From: Terrimonas ginsenosidimutans | GTDB taxonomy: Bacteria > Bacteroidota > Bacteroidia > Chitinophagales > Chitinophagaceae | NCBI RefSeq assembly: GCF_022012415.1 | Contig: NZ_JAKLTR010000014.1 | Span: forward strand, 1 to 64,000 | Length of the DNA stretch: 64,000 bases | Direction: 5' to 3' | Part shown: in pieces, positions 53,718-62,814 of the stretch | Layout: every line of letters begins with the position of its first letter | How positions within the stretch are numbered: position 1 is the stretch's first letter | Program-made: the position numbers and the translations under genes | Notes under the pieces: model-generated | What the model saw: only the letters and a program-made list of their open reading frames with translations | Database searches by the model: none | Told to the model about the DNA's origin: nothing

Positions 53718-54710
53718 ATGCTAAAACGAGTTCTGTTAGTCGTTTTCCCGGTATCCCTGATGAGCCTCTTACTGTTTTCGTTTTCAGGAAAACAAAAATT
53801 GATAGAGCTTCCCGCTACTGTCCCTGGCCAGAAAGCAACGATCAAAACGCTGATCATTGATCCCGGACATGGAGGCTTTGACCCCGGTGCGCGCGGTCTG
53901 ATCTCCAATGAAGCCGATGTAAGTCTGTCTGTAGGTCTGAAACTGGGCCGCACGCTTAAAGAAGAATTTCCCGATCTTAATATTATATATACCCGCTCAA
54001 CTGATATTGGTGCTGGTAATAAGAAAACAAAACAGGACGACCTGTACTACAGGGCAAACCTGGCCAACGAGTCTAATGGAGACCTGTTCATCTCTATTCA
54101 CTGCAACTCTTCCGGCAAAAAAGCCGGCGGCTGGTATGAAAAAGTGGTGACGGGTAAAACACCCGTTAAGAAAACCGTCGGTAAAGGCAAAAAGAAAAGG
54201 ACCGTTACTTCTTATAAGTATACTTACGAAACAAGATACAGGGAGAACGAAGCACACGGCACAGAAACCTATATCTGGGCACTGAGCAAGAACGACGCGA
54301 AGGTCAACTCTCTCTCCAAGATCGAGTATTATGGTGAGATCGACTCGACCGGTGCGATGGATCTGCACCTCCCCGATCCTTCCGATCCGGCCGAAAAAGC
54401 AAGAATGCTCATCTATGCACAGCAATTCTTCCGTAAGAGCCTGAACCTCGCCGATCTTGTTGAAAAAGAATTCGCCGCTTCCGGCCGCGTAAGCCGTGGT
54501 GTGAAACAAAGAAACGATACCGGTATCTGGGTTCTGCAGGCCACCGGTATGCCAAGCATCCTTGTTGAGATCGGATTTATTACTAATAAGAACGAAGAAG
54601 AATATATCAATAGCGATAAAGGCCAGAAAGAAATTGTTGACAATGTTGTAAGTGCGTTCAGAACGTACAAGCAGAAGGTGGAGTCCAGGACGATCACGAC
54701 TACGCCGTAG
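53718..54710 (+). CDS. N-acetylmuramoyl-L-alanine amidase (Amidase_3)
   Basis: This 330-aa periplasmic zinc amidase cleaves the bond between muramic acid and the peptide stem, usually in cell separation. A hydrophobic N-terminus (VLLVVFPVSLMSLLLFSF) acts as signal or anchor. Amidase_3 motifs: LIIDPGHGGFDPGA (His51), NEADVSL (Glu65), LFISIHCNS (zinc His) and ILVEIGFITN (catalytic Glu). A Lys-rich insert (TVGKGKKKRTVTSYK, about residues 154-168) is present. First of a rightward group with MlaD-like and OstA-like genes, a conserved order in Bacteroidota as I recall. The stop is followed immediately by a GTTGACC array. Confidence 0.92.
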   Translation: MLKRVLLVVFPVSLMSLLLFSFSGKQKLIELPATVPGQKATIKTLIIDPGHGGFDPGARGLISNEADVSLSVGLKLGRTLKEEFPDLNIIYTRSTDIGAGNKKTKQDDLYYRANLANESNGDLFISIHCNSSGKKAGGWYEKVVTGKTPVKKTVGKGKKKRTVTSYKYTYETRYRENEAHGTETYIWALSKNDAKVNSLSKIEYYGEIDSTGAMDLHLPDPSDPAEKARMLIYAQQFFRKSLNLADLVEKEFAASGRVSRGVKQRNDTGIWVLQATGMPSILVEIGFITNKNEEEYINSDKGQKEIVDNVVSAFRTYKQKVESRTITTTP

Positions 54711-54907
54711 GATCGTTGTCCGTTGACCGTTGTCCGTTGACCGTTGTCCGTTGACCGATGGCCGATGGCCGAAATCAAACAACAAACAGGAATTTTTCAG
54801 TTTTTATAGAGCATCTCCCAAGGGAGATGTTTGTTTTTTCGGGAAACGTTGAACTGCGGAGCCTGGCCATCGGTCAACGGTCATCGGTCAACGGTCATCG
54901 GTCTCCG
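54711..54907. repeat. GTTGACC/GATGACC hybrid 7-nt hairpin array enclosing a terminator
   Basis: The left arm (54711-54772) alternates GTTGTCC and GTTGACC six times, then GATGGCC twice. The right arm (54864-54907), read as complement from outside in, gives GATGACC, GTTGACC, GATGACC, GTTGACC, GATGGCC. Both arms end inward with GTTGACC-GATGGCC. An ordinary terminator (54812-54839) lies in the loop. Confidence 0.9.
54812..54839 (+). terminator. Rho-independent terminator of the amidase gene
   Basis: CATCTCCC/GGGAGATG stem with a tight loop, followed by TTTGTTTTTT. It lies about 100 bp after the amidase stop, inside the loop of the 7-nt array hairpin. Confidence 0.8.
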
Positions 54908-55027
54908 ATTCCGTTTTTGGCACATTTATAGAAAGTATTACCCAACTGCATCGCTTACACCCCAGCCCCAAACGGTCTTTTAAATAATAAGTGGTAATTT
55001 GGCGGCCTGGAAACGTAAACCAACATC

Positions 55028-56017
55028 ATGAAGATCAACAACGAAACTAAAGTCGGGATTTTAACGGTAGTGGCCCTGGGATTATTGATCGCGGGGTTCA
55101 ATTTTTTGAAGGGAAAGGACATCTTTGACAACAAGACCAAGATCTACGCGATATTCGAACGGGTGGGCGACCTCGCCAAGGCCAATGAAGTGAAGATTAA
55201 CGGCTTTACCGTCGGAACGGTTTATGACATGCACGAGTTGGATAAAAACCTTTCCGGCATCCGGGTGACGATCAGCCTGACCCGCGATGTGAATATTCCG
55301 TCCAACTCCGTAGCCTACATTAAATCATCTTTTGGCGGTCTTTCAGCGGCCACTATCGTGATAGAGAAAGGAAATGCCGCCACTTACCTGAAAGATGAAG
55401 ACAGCCTTCATACACGCGAAGATGAGGGATTGCTCGGCGGGCTGACCGCTGAAGTATCCCCAACTCTTTCCAGAGTGAGGAATACACTGGACACATTGAA
55501 TATCCTGCTGTCAAACGTGAACCGCCTGTTTGATACCGATGCAAAGAAAAATCTCCAGGGAACGATCGCCAATCTGAACCATGCCACCCATTCTCTTGAC
55601 CGGATGCTTGATGCAGATAACGGCGCGCTTTCCAAAACGCTGGCCAACGTAAACTCGATCACCGGCAACCTCAAGAATAATAATGACAGCATCAATGAGA
55701 TCATCAGCAATACAAAGCGGTTTACCCGCAACCTGTCCGGTATCCAGATCCAGCCGACTATGGACTCGCTGCAGGCCGCGATCACGCAGATGAAGAGTGC
55801 TATCAACAAGATCTCCAGCAATGAAGGAACGCTGGGTGCGCTGATCAATGACAAAACCCTTTACAACAAGCTGAATGACGCCGTTCTCAGCGCTGAGATC
55901 CTGATGGATGACCTGCGCGTTCACCCCAAACGCTACGTTAATATTTCCATCTTTGGCAAAAAAGACAAAGGCGGTGCCCTAACTTCGCCCGCTATAAAGG
56001 ACACGGTACCCCGGTAG
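55028..56017 (+). CDS. MlaD/MCE-family lipid transport protein
   Basis: This 329-aa protein has one N-terminal membrane segment (VGILTVVALGLLIAGFNFLKG, starting at residue 9) followed at once by an MCE domain (~38-115: YAIFERVGDLAKANEVKINGFTVGTV). A long helical, coiled-coil-like C-terminus follows (~135-290, ANLNHATHSLDRML, SIN/TLA-rich). This is the substrate-binding subunit type of Mla phospholipid transport systems, anchored in the inner membrane and reaching into the periplasm. No Mla ATPase or permease gene is nearby. It lies between the amidase and the OstA-like gene, in keeping with an envelope-lipid role. Confidence 0.9.
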   Translation: MKINNETKVGILTVVALGLLIAGFNFLKGKDIFDNKTKIYAIFERVGDLAKANEVKINGFTVGTVYDMHELDKNLSGIRVTISLTRDVNIPSNSVAYIKSSFGGLSAATIVIEKGNAATYLKDEDSLHTREDEGLLGGLTAEVSPTLSRVRNTLDTLNILLSNVNRLFDTDAKKNLQGTIANLNHATHSLDRMLDADNGALSKTLANVNSITGNLKNNNDSINEIISNTKRFTRNLSGIQIQPTMDSLQAAITQMKSAINKISSNEGTLGALINDKTLYNKLNDAVLSAEILMDDLRVHPKRYVNISIFGKKDKGGALTSPAIKDTVPR

Positions 56018-56149
56018 GCCGCTGACCGATGGTTGGCGACGTGATGGACGAGGGCTTATGCTGAGGCATCCCAATAATCGAACCTCAGGCATGGGCCGTC
56101 GAACGCTCTTCGGAGTAACCGTTAACTTAGTACACCCGACCGGCAAACC

Positions 56150-57781
56150 ATGAACCATACGCGGATATTTTTATTCTTTATCTTACTGCTCGCCTGCTTC
56201 GGTTTCCAGGGCATGGCCCAGCAGAATGTGCATGTACCTGCCGGACCACCTGCTGCCGGAGATACAACCCAGAAGATCGAGATCCTTAACTACACCAAAC
56301 GACTTACGTTCCAGACACTGAACGATTCTACCAGGCTGACCATCATCGCCGGCGACGTAAAACTCCGGCAGGGCACTACCCTGTTCTTTTGCGACAGCTG
56401 CGTGATGAACAATAACACCAACACATTTGAAGCCTGGGGAAAAGGAAAGCAAGTGCATATTGATGACGATACAACAGATATTTATTCCAATCACCTTCTT
56501 TACTACACACAGAAGAAACTCGCATATCTCGACGGTAACGTAAAACTGACAGACGGGAAAGGCACACTCACCACACCCAGTCTCGAATACGATATGGAAA
56601 CCAATATCGGGATCTATAAGAACGGAGGCAAGGTCGTAAATGAAAAAACGGTACTGACCAGTAAAGAAGGCTGGTACTATGCCGATCTGAGAGATATCTA
56701 TTTTAAGAAAGACGTAAAGCTGAAGGATCCCGCTTACGATATTACGACAGATTCATTGCTGTATAATACCGAAAGCAAAACGACCCGCTTTATTTCAACC
56801 ACGGTCATTCACGATACTACTGGTAAAACGATCATCACAAAGGAAGGGTTCTATAATCAGGAAACAAAGCAGGCGGAATTTGGCAGAAGACCGGTCATCT
56901 ATGATAAGAACATGACCGTCCGGGGAGACAGGATCACCCAGAATGACAGCATACTTACCGTTGAAGGGAATGCGATCGTGGTTGATACCGCACAGGGGCA
57001 GACCATCATCGGCGGGGTGATCTACCGCAATAGCAAAACACAGGCGATCCTCGCCACGCGAAAACCACTGATGATCATCAAACAGGAAAAAGATTCCGTG
57101 TTCATTGCCGCAGATACACTTTTCTCCGCACGTCTTACTGATAAATTTGGTATCGACTCCATTGTTGTCGATACGCTTAAAGGATTGAAAGCGGCTGCCA
57201 TGGATCCGAAAGACAGTTCGAACCGTTATTTCGAAGCATATGGAAATGTGCGCATCTTTAATGACTCACTGCAGGCTGTGGGCGATAGCATGTTCTATTC
57301 ATTCAAAGATTCCATCTTCAGGTTATATAAAGACCCCGTCGTCTGGGCGCAGGAAAACCAGGTAACGGGCGATACGATCTATCTCTATACCGAGAACAAA
57401 AAACCGAAGAAAGTAGAAGCGTTTGAGAATGGCTTCATGGTCAACCGGCTGGACAATGAAGTCTATAACCAGATCAAATCAACCCGTATCGATGGATGGT
57501 TCATCGACGGCAATATCGATTCTTTACGCGCGAAAGGATTTGCAGAATGTATCTATTATATAACAGATGATGATAGCGCTTACACCGGCATCAATGAATC
57601 CCATTCTGATGTGATTGATATCTATTTCGTACAAAAAGAACTGGATAAGGTTGTCTTCCGGAGTTCCGTCAATGGCACCGTTTGGCCGATCAAACAGAAA
57701 AGCCCGTCGGAAATGAAATTGAATAATTTCAGATGGCTGGAGAGTAGAAGACCGAAATCGAAGTTTGAAATGTATGAGTGA
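56150..57781 (+). CDS. OstA/LptA-like periplasmic protein
   Basis: This 543-aa exported protein has a signal peptide (ends FQGMAQ). It contains at least two OstA-like beta-jellyroll repeats (~45-200 and ~205-420), with recurring 'DGNVKLTDGKGTLTTPSLEYD' type strands and words such as GKGKQVHIDDDTTDIYSNHLLYY. This is the fold of LptA, which carries lipopolysaccharide across the periplasm. It is longer than typical LptA (~185 aa) but normal for the Bacteroidota OstA-like group. Its neighbours are an MCE gene and, divergently, an LptD-like gene, so a shared role in outer-membrane assembly is likely. Confidence 0.85.
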   Translation: MNHTRIFLFFILLLACFGFQGMAQQNVHVPAGPPAAGDTTQKIEILNYTKRLTFQTLNDSTRLTIIAGDVKLRQGTTLFFCDSCVMNNNTNTFEAWGKGKQVHIDDDTTDIYSNHLLYYTQKKLAYLDGNVKLTDGKGTLTTPSLEYDMETNIGIYKNGGKVVNEKTVLTSKEGWYYADLRDIYFKKDVKLKDPAYDITTDSLLYNTESKTTRFISTTVIHDTTGKTIITKEGFYNQETKQAEFGRRPVIYDKNMTVRGDRITQNDSILTVEGNAIVVDTAQGQTIIGGVIYRNSKTQAILATRKPLMIIKQEKDSVFIAADTLFSARLTDKFGIDSIVVDTLKGLKAAAMDPKDSSNRYFEAYGNVRIFNDSLQAVGDSMFYSFKDSIFRLYKDPVVWAQENQVTGDTIYLYTENKKPKKVEAFENGFMVNRLDNEVYNQIKSTRIDGWFIDGNIDSLRAKGFAECIYYITDDDSAYTGINESHSDVIDIYFVQKELDKVVFRSSVNGTVWPIKQKSPSEMKLNNFRWLESRRPKSKFEMYE

Positions 57782-58104
57782 GAGAGAAGATCGTTGACCG
57801 TTGTCCGTTGACCGTTGACCGGATAAAGCGGCAGAAGCAGCACAAAAATTTACCGGGATAAATGGAAAGAGGTTGCCTTCATTTTAAAGGCAGCCTCTTT
57901 CCATTTTCCCCCTGTCCGCCTTCTCCGCCAATCAGCGGTGACCACCAACGGACAACGGTGAACGGTCAACGGTGAACGGACAACGGTGAACCGTCAACGG
58001 TCAACGGACAACGAATTCCGTTTTACCATTTCCTTAAAACTATTCCCGCCTTTCCCATCGTTATCCATCCGGACACGGATAAATAACCAACAAAAACATC
58101 ATTC
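57782..58104. repeat. GTTGACC-type 7-nt hairpin array enclosing a terminator
   Basis: The left arm (57790-57821) has GTTGACC, GTTGTCC, GTTGACC, GTTGACC. The right arm (57947-58013) has the complement words GGACAAC, GGTGAAC, GGTCAAC in nine or so copies, so it is much longer than the left. A strong conventional terminator (57860-57907) sits between them. The rest of this 323-bp spacer, before the barrel gene at 58105, has no other signal I can identify. Confidence 0.85.
57860..57907 (+). terminator. Strong hairpin terminator of the OstA-like gene
   Basis: A 20-bp stem AAATGGAAAGAGGTTGCCTT / AAGGCAGCCTCTTTCCATTT (one G-T pair) with a 7-nt loop, followed by TTTTCCCC. It is flanked on both sides by the arms of the 7-nt array. 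Confidence 0.85.
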
Positions 58105-58584
58105 ATGAAAAAGCTTATCTCTGCTACGGTAGTAGCGGCCGGACTTCTCTTTGCCCAAATTTCTTATGGCCAGTATAAAACCGCTCTTGGTGTTCGGCTC
58201 AGCAACAGCCAGGCGATGGTCAACAATTCGATTACGCTCAAACATTTTCTTACCGATGTCGCCGCAGTGGAAGCGCTCTTCTCCTTTGGAGATCCGCTTG
58301 CGATCGGTGCGGTATTACAGATCCATAAACCGCTGAGCGTGGAAGGCCTGCAATGGTTCTATGGCGGAGGCGGCTATCTCGGCTTTGAAAAGGTCTATGA
58401 CCCCAACCGCAAAGCGAATGATACGGAAACGAATTTCGGCGCGATGGGTTCTCTGGGCCTCGACTACAAATTCGCCAATGCCCCGCTCAATCTTTCTCTC
58501 GACTGGAAACCCGAATTGAATCTCTTTAATGATATCACCTTCGAGCCGGCGGCGATCGGGTTGAGCGTGCGCTTCATATTTTAA
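58105..58584 (+). CDS. Small outer-membrane beta-barrel protein
   Basis: This 159-aa protein has a signal peptide (ends ISYGQ, about residue 22) and an alternating pattern of beta strands (YKTALGVRLSNSQ, LKHFLTDVAAVEALFSFG, WFYGGGGYLGFE, LGLDYKFANAPLNLSLDWKPEL) ending in GLSVRFIF with a terminal Phe. This is typical of small eight-stranded outer-membrane barrels. Function unknown. The stop codon overlaps the start of a 10-nt array. Confidence 0.82.
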   Translation: MKKLISATVVAAGLLFAQISYGQYKTALGVRLSNSQAMVNNSITLKHFLTDVAAVEALFSFGDPLAIGAVLQIHKPLSVEGLQWFYGGGGYLGFEKVYDPNRKANDTETNFGAMGSLGLDYKFANAPLNLSLDWKPELNLFNDITFEPAAIGLSVRFIF

Positions 58585-58800
58585 CGCGAATGAACACGAA
58601 TAGCCGCGAATGAACACGAATGATCACGAATGGCCACGAATCTGCACGAATAGCTTTCGGAATCCGGGGCAGGTTGGAAACAGGAGTTTTTTTCTTCAAA
58701 CTGCAAAAACGCAGATTTTCGATATTTGAAATGCAATTCGTGCACATTCGCGGCTATTCGTGCGCATTCGTGTAAGTTTTTTTAGGGTTTCTGCGTTTTT
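58584..58800. repeat. CACGAAT-type 10-nt hairpin array with an interleaved second stem
   Basis: The left arm (58584-58655) has 10-nt units ending in CACGAAT or CGCGAAT (for example GCCGCGAATG, AACACGAATG). The right arm (58736-58773) has ATTCGTG/ATTCGCGG words. A second perfect stem AAAAACGCAGA (58705-58715) / TCTGCGTTTTT (58790-58800) crosses the first, ending in a T-run; this could act as a terminator or form a pseudoknot-like fold. The left-arm unit matches the in-gene array at 16713-16747. Confidence 0.85.
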
Positions 58801-58849
58801 ATGCGGCATTTCACCGTATATTTAACTTTCTTCAAACACTCTAACTGCT

Positions 58850-59599
58850 ATGCTGAAGAAAGAACGACAGTCGTATATACTGCAGCAAGTAAACCTGCAT
58901 AACAAGGTCCTTTCTTCGACTTTGAGCGTGGATATACACGTATCGGAGGATACGATCCGTCGGGATCTGCTTGAGCTGGCCGAGGAAGGCAAGCTGATCA
59001 AGGTCCATGGAGGTGCACTCTCCCGTTCTTTCAGTCAGGTGCATGTACCGGTTAACGGTGTTTATTCCCAACAGAACAAGATCAGGATCGCGCAGAAAGC
59101 GATTGGCCTGATCGAAAATGGCATGTTCGTTCTCACGGGCGGCGGCACCACTATTGTGGAAATGGCGCGCCTGCTCCCCTCCCATTTGAAAGCAACTTTT
59201 ATTTCCGGTAGCATTGCGGCCATCCTGGAATACATGGATCATCCGAATATTGAGGTCATACTGATCGGAGACAAGATATCCAAGAGTTCCAAGATCACGG
59301 TTGGTTCAGAAGCGATCGCCAAGATCAGACAGATCAAGGCTGATATCTGCTTTGTTGGCACCAATGCGATCGACCTTCAACATGGCATTACCGATAACGA
59401 CTGGGAAGTTGTGCAGCTGAAAAAGGCGATGATCGAAGCTTCCCGTAAAGTAGTGTGCCTGTCCATCGCTGAAAAGATCAATACATTTCAGCCGATCCAA
59501 ATTTGTCCGCTGGATAAGATCGACATATTGATTACAGAAACGGATGCAGATGACCCGTTGCTGAAACCGTATGCAGATGCCGGCATCCAGATCCTGTGA
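58850..59599 (+). CDS. DeoR/GlpR-family transcriptional regulator
   Basis: This 249-aa regulator has an N-terminal DeoR helix-turn-helix (~5-60: RQSYILQQVNLHNKVLSSTLS, VSEDTIRRDLLELAEEGKLIKVHGGA) and a C-terminal DeoR sensor domain (~75-235) with FVLTGGGTTIVEMARLL, IEVILIGDK and VGTNAIDLQHGITDNDWEV. Members sense sugar phosphates and repress carbohydrate genes. It lies 55 bp before a susC and in the same direction, so it probably controls that locus. ATG start. TATATTTA (about 58817-58824) is a possible -7 box. Confidence 0.92.
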   Translation: MLKKERQSYILQQVNLHNKVLSSTLSVDIHVSEDTIRRDLLELAEEGKLIKVHGGALSRSFSQVHVPVNGVYSQQNKIRIAQKAIGLIENGMFVLTGGGTTIVEMARLLPSHLKATFISGSIAAILEYMDHPNIEVILIGDKISKSSKITVGSEAIAKIRQIKADICFVGTNAIDLQHGITDNDWEVVQLKKAMIEASRKVVCLSIAEKINTFQPIQICPLDKIDILITETDADDPLLKPYADAGIQIL

Positions 59600-59654
59600 G
59601 AGCTGCTTAGATTCGTTAACTGCTCATTTATTATACTAAAACAACAACACAGCT

Positions 59655-62600
59655 ATGAGAAGAGTTCTCCGGTTGGCAGTGGCCCTTTTGCTGTTCCTGT
59701 TCCCGTCAGTATTGATGGCCCAGGAAAGAACGATCACGGGTACTGTCATTTCTGATGACAACAAGACTCCGCTAGCAGGAGTGACTATTTCGGTTAAAGG
59801 TACAGAGAGAAGGACTCAAACTGATCTCGCAGGAAATTTCAGCATTCGTGCTTCTGCAACTGAAACTTTGCAATTCAGTTATGTAGGTTATGAGGGATAT
59901 GAAGTTCGGATTGGAGAATCCAGTACGTTATCTATCAATCTGAAACTTGCTGCCGGGAGCCTTGGTGAAGTGGTCGTAACTGCATATGGGATCCGCCGCG
60001 AGAAAAAATCACTGGGTTATTCCACGCAGGTGGTGGCCGGTGAAGATCTCGCAGAGACCCGTCGCGATAACTTCTTCAACTCACTGGCGGGTCGGGTAGC
60101 AGGTGCTACGATCACTCCAACTTCAGGGGTTCCGGGTGCGTCTTCGCAGATCGTACTCCGGGGTGCTACGTCAATAGGCGGTAATAACCAGCCGCTGATC
60201 GTGGTGGATGGGGTGCCTTTTGACAACCAGAGCTTTCGCCAGGAAGCGTTGATCGGTGGTCAGTCAGTCGCATTTACCAACCGCAACTCTGACTATGGTA
60301 ACCGTGCAGCGGATATTAATCCTGAGGACATTGAGAACGTAACGATCCTGAAAGGGCCGGAGGCTACAGCATTGTATGGTTCCGACGGTGCATCAGGTGC
60401 CATTGTCATTACTACCCGTAAAGGCAAAGGCGGAAGAGCAACCCTTTCCTATGATAACTCTTTTCGTGTGGAAGAGCTTTACCGGTTCCCTGAAATACAG
60501 ACACAGTATACGATCGGCTCAAACGGGGTGTATGACCCGACTTCCGTTGTAAATCCTTTTTCGATCCTGGGTACGGCCGCCGGTGCCGGGGTAAATGGCG
60601 CTTTCGGTCCGAAGATTCCTGAAGGTGCTCCGCGTTATAACAATATCAAGAATTTCTTTCGCAGCGGGTTTACTCAACAGCACAATGTAAATGTCGAATC
60701 TGGTAATGATATCACCACTTATCGTCTTTCTGCAGGCTATCTTGATCAAAAAGGTATCGTTCCCAATACAGGATTTGAAAAGCTGACAATGCGTATGACT
60801 GGTTCTACCAAGTTTGGTAAGGCGAGGCTCAGCACTTCATTGACGTACGTGAATACAAAAACGGATAAAGCAACAAAAGGTGCGGGCGGGTATGTGTTAA
60901 CGCTCCTTGCATGGCCTGTTGAAAGTGACATTCGCCGGTTTGAAAATCCAGATGGGACAAAAATACCTATCCGGAATATCACCAACTATACCCTGGAATA
61001 TGACAACCCGCTCTGGGATGTTAACAAAAACATATCACAGGATAAAGTTGATCGCCTTACAGGCAATGTGAATTTGACGGCTGATATTACAAAATGGCTC
61101 AACGTCGCGGCTATTGTTGGTGTGGATTACTATACTCAATCCGGTTACCTCGTAACAAACCCTCTTTCGAGGTTTGGGTTTGCTTCTAACGGATTCTATT
61201 CTCTTTATACACAAACAACGCGAAATATCAGCAATACCTACCGGGCAACTGCTACAAAGAATTTTGGTAAATTCTCCAACAGCCTGACTGCCGGTTTTTA
61301 TTTTGAAGATAACAACACCAAAACAGAAGCACAGAAAGGTGAGCGTTTTTACGAAAGAGATTTTTATGGTATAAACAATACTGATCCACTGTCACGCGAT
61401 GCCAAGACGACTGTTACGAAGATCCGTAAAGTACGTTTTTTCGGTAACTATGTATTAGGATTCAACAACTACCTGTACCTCTCTCTGGCGGGTAGCCGTG
61501 AAGGTGTATCTACCATTACTTCAAGGATCGTTGATAAGGATCCCTTCTTTAACTATGGATCAGGCTCTCTCAGCTTTGCATTCTCCGATGTGCCGGGCGT
61601 GAAGGACGCATTGCCATGGCTTAGCTTCGGTAAGGGACGGGTGTCTTATGCGACAACAGGTAAAGGCCCGATCTCCCCATACATCATCGATTACAGATTC
61701 ACCAACCAGATCACAACAGGCGGAGGATATGCGTATGATGTAACGGGTAACAATTTTAATATCGTTCCTGAGAAAACGAAGAGCTTCGAATATGGAGTGG
61801 AACTGGCTGCTTTCAATAACCGGGTAAGACTTGATGTGGCGCGTTACTCGCTTAGAAGCCGTAACCAGATCCTTGCTGCCCGTGCTTCTTACGGAACAGG
61901 TTTTGTGATCAAATGGTTCAATGGCGGTGAAGTCGAAAACAAAGGTATCGAGGTGCAGTTAGGTGTAACACCGTTCAAGAACAGCAAGTTCACATGGGAA
62001 AGCAATTTCAACTTCGCTCATAACCAGGGAAAGATCGTTTCCATGCCTGTGGATCTCCCCACTTTCTATGATTCCGACACCTGGGTATTCGGAAACCTTC
62101 GCTCGCAATACTACAAGGGTGCGAATATCGGCAACATGGGAGCAAACACATTGCGCCGTAACAATGCCGGCCAGGTCCTTATCAGCCCAACCACCGGCAT
62201 GCCTCTGCGTGATGAGAACTTCGTGACTGTGGGTGACCGGCAGCCTGATTTCACACTTGGCTGGATCAACCGTTTCACATACAAATCGTTCAATCTCTCT
62301 TTCAATATTGATTTCCGTAAAGGTGGGGATGTCTTCAACGGCACAGAATACTTCCTGTATCTGACCGGCTACAGCGTACGCACACTCGACAGGGATAATC
62401 CGAGAGTGATTGAAGGCGTTCTGGCAGACGGCCTGGAGAATACATCAAATCCAACAAAGAATACCATTGTGATCACTCCTTCTGCAAACTCTGGCTTCTA
62501 TTCAAGTACGACCACAGCGGTGGAAGAAGATTTTGTGGAAAAGAATATCAAATGGGCCAGATTAAGGGATGTCACTCTTTCGTATGCTCTGCCCAAAAAA

Positions 62601-62804
62601 TGGCTGAGCCGGGTGAAATTCGTGAGAGGCGCATCAGTCTTCTTTACAGGAACAGACCTCTTCATGATCACGAATTATAGCGGTGCTGATCCAAGTGTGA
62701 ATGCGAATACAGCAGGCAACACCGGCTTTGGTGGCGCAGGCATCGATTTCGGTGCGTTAAGTATTCCACGTGGTTTCAACTTTGGATGTTCAATTCAATT
62801 CTAA
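59655..62804 (+). CDS. SusC/RagA TonB-dependent outer-membrane transporter
   Basis: This 1049-aa SusC homologue has no STN domain. Signal peptide (ends SVLMAQ), carboxypeptidase-regulatory-like domain (~25-100, GTVISDDNKTPLAGVTISVKG), plug start GEVVVTAYGIRREKKSLGYS and LKGPEATALYGSDGASGAI, then the barrel to the C-terminal FNFGCSIQF. It follows the DeoR-type regulator by 55 bp and precedes a SusD by 10 bp, forming a third, separately regulated glycan-uptake locus. No enzyme gene of this locus is visible before the window ends. Confidence 0.95.
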   Translation: MRRVLRLAVALLLFLFPSVLMAQERTITGTVISDDNKTPLAGVTISVKGTERRTQTDLAGNFSIRASATETLQFSYVGYEGYEVRIGESSTLSINLKLAAGSLGEVVVTAYGIRREKKSLGYSTQVVAGEDLAETRRDNFFNSLAGRVAGATITPTSGVPGASSQIVLRGATSIGGNNQPLIVVDGVPFDNQSFRQEALIGGQSVAFTNRNSDYGNRAADINPEDIENVTILKGPEATALYGSDGASGAIVITTRKGKGGRATLSYDNSFRVEELYRFPEIQTQYTIGSNGVYDPTSVVNPFSILGTAAGAGVNGAFGPKIPEGAPRYNNIKNFFRSGFTQQHNVNVESGNDITTYRLSAGYLDQKGIVPNTGFEKLTMRMTGSTKFGKARLSTSLTYVNTKTDKATKGAGGYVLTLLAWPVESDIRRFENPDGTKIPIRNITNYTLEYDNPLWDVNKNISQDKVDRLTGNVNLTADITKWLNVAAIVGVDYYTQSGYLVTNPLSRFGFASNGFYSLYTQTTRNISNTYRATATKNFGKFSNSLTAGFYFEDNNTKTEAQKGERFYERDFYGINNTDPLSRDAKTTVTKIRKVRFFGNYVLGFNNYLYLSLAGSREGVSTITSRIVDKDPFFNYGSGSLSFAFSDVPGVKDALPWLSFGKGRVSYATTGKGPISPYIIDYRFTNQITTGGGYAYDVTGNNFNIVPEKTKSFEYGVELAAFNNRVRLDVARYSLRSRNQILAARASYGTGFVIKWFNGGEVENKGIEVQLGVTPFKNSKFTWESNFNFAHNQGKIVSMPVDLPTFYDSDTWVFGNLRSQYYKGANIGNMGANTLRRNNAGQVLISPTTGMPLRDENFVTVGDRQPDFTLGWINRFTYKSFNLSFNIDFRKGGDVFNGTEYFLYLTGYSVRTLDRDNPRVIEGVLADGLENTSNPTKNTIVITPSANSGFYSSTTTAVEEDFVEKNIKWARLRDVTLSYALPKKWLSRVKFVRGASVFFTGTDLFMITNYSGADPSVNANTAGNTGFGGAGIDFGALSIPRGFNFGCSIQF

Positions 62805-62814
62805 AAAAAGAGTT

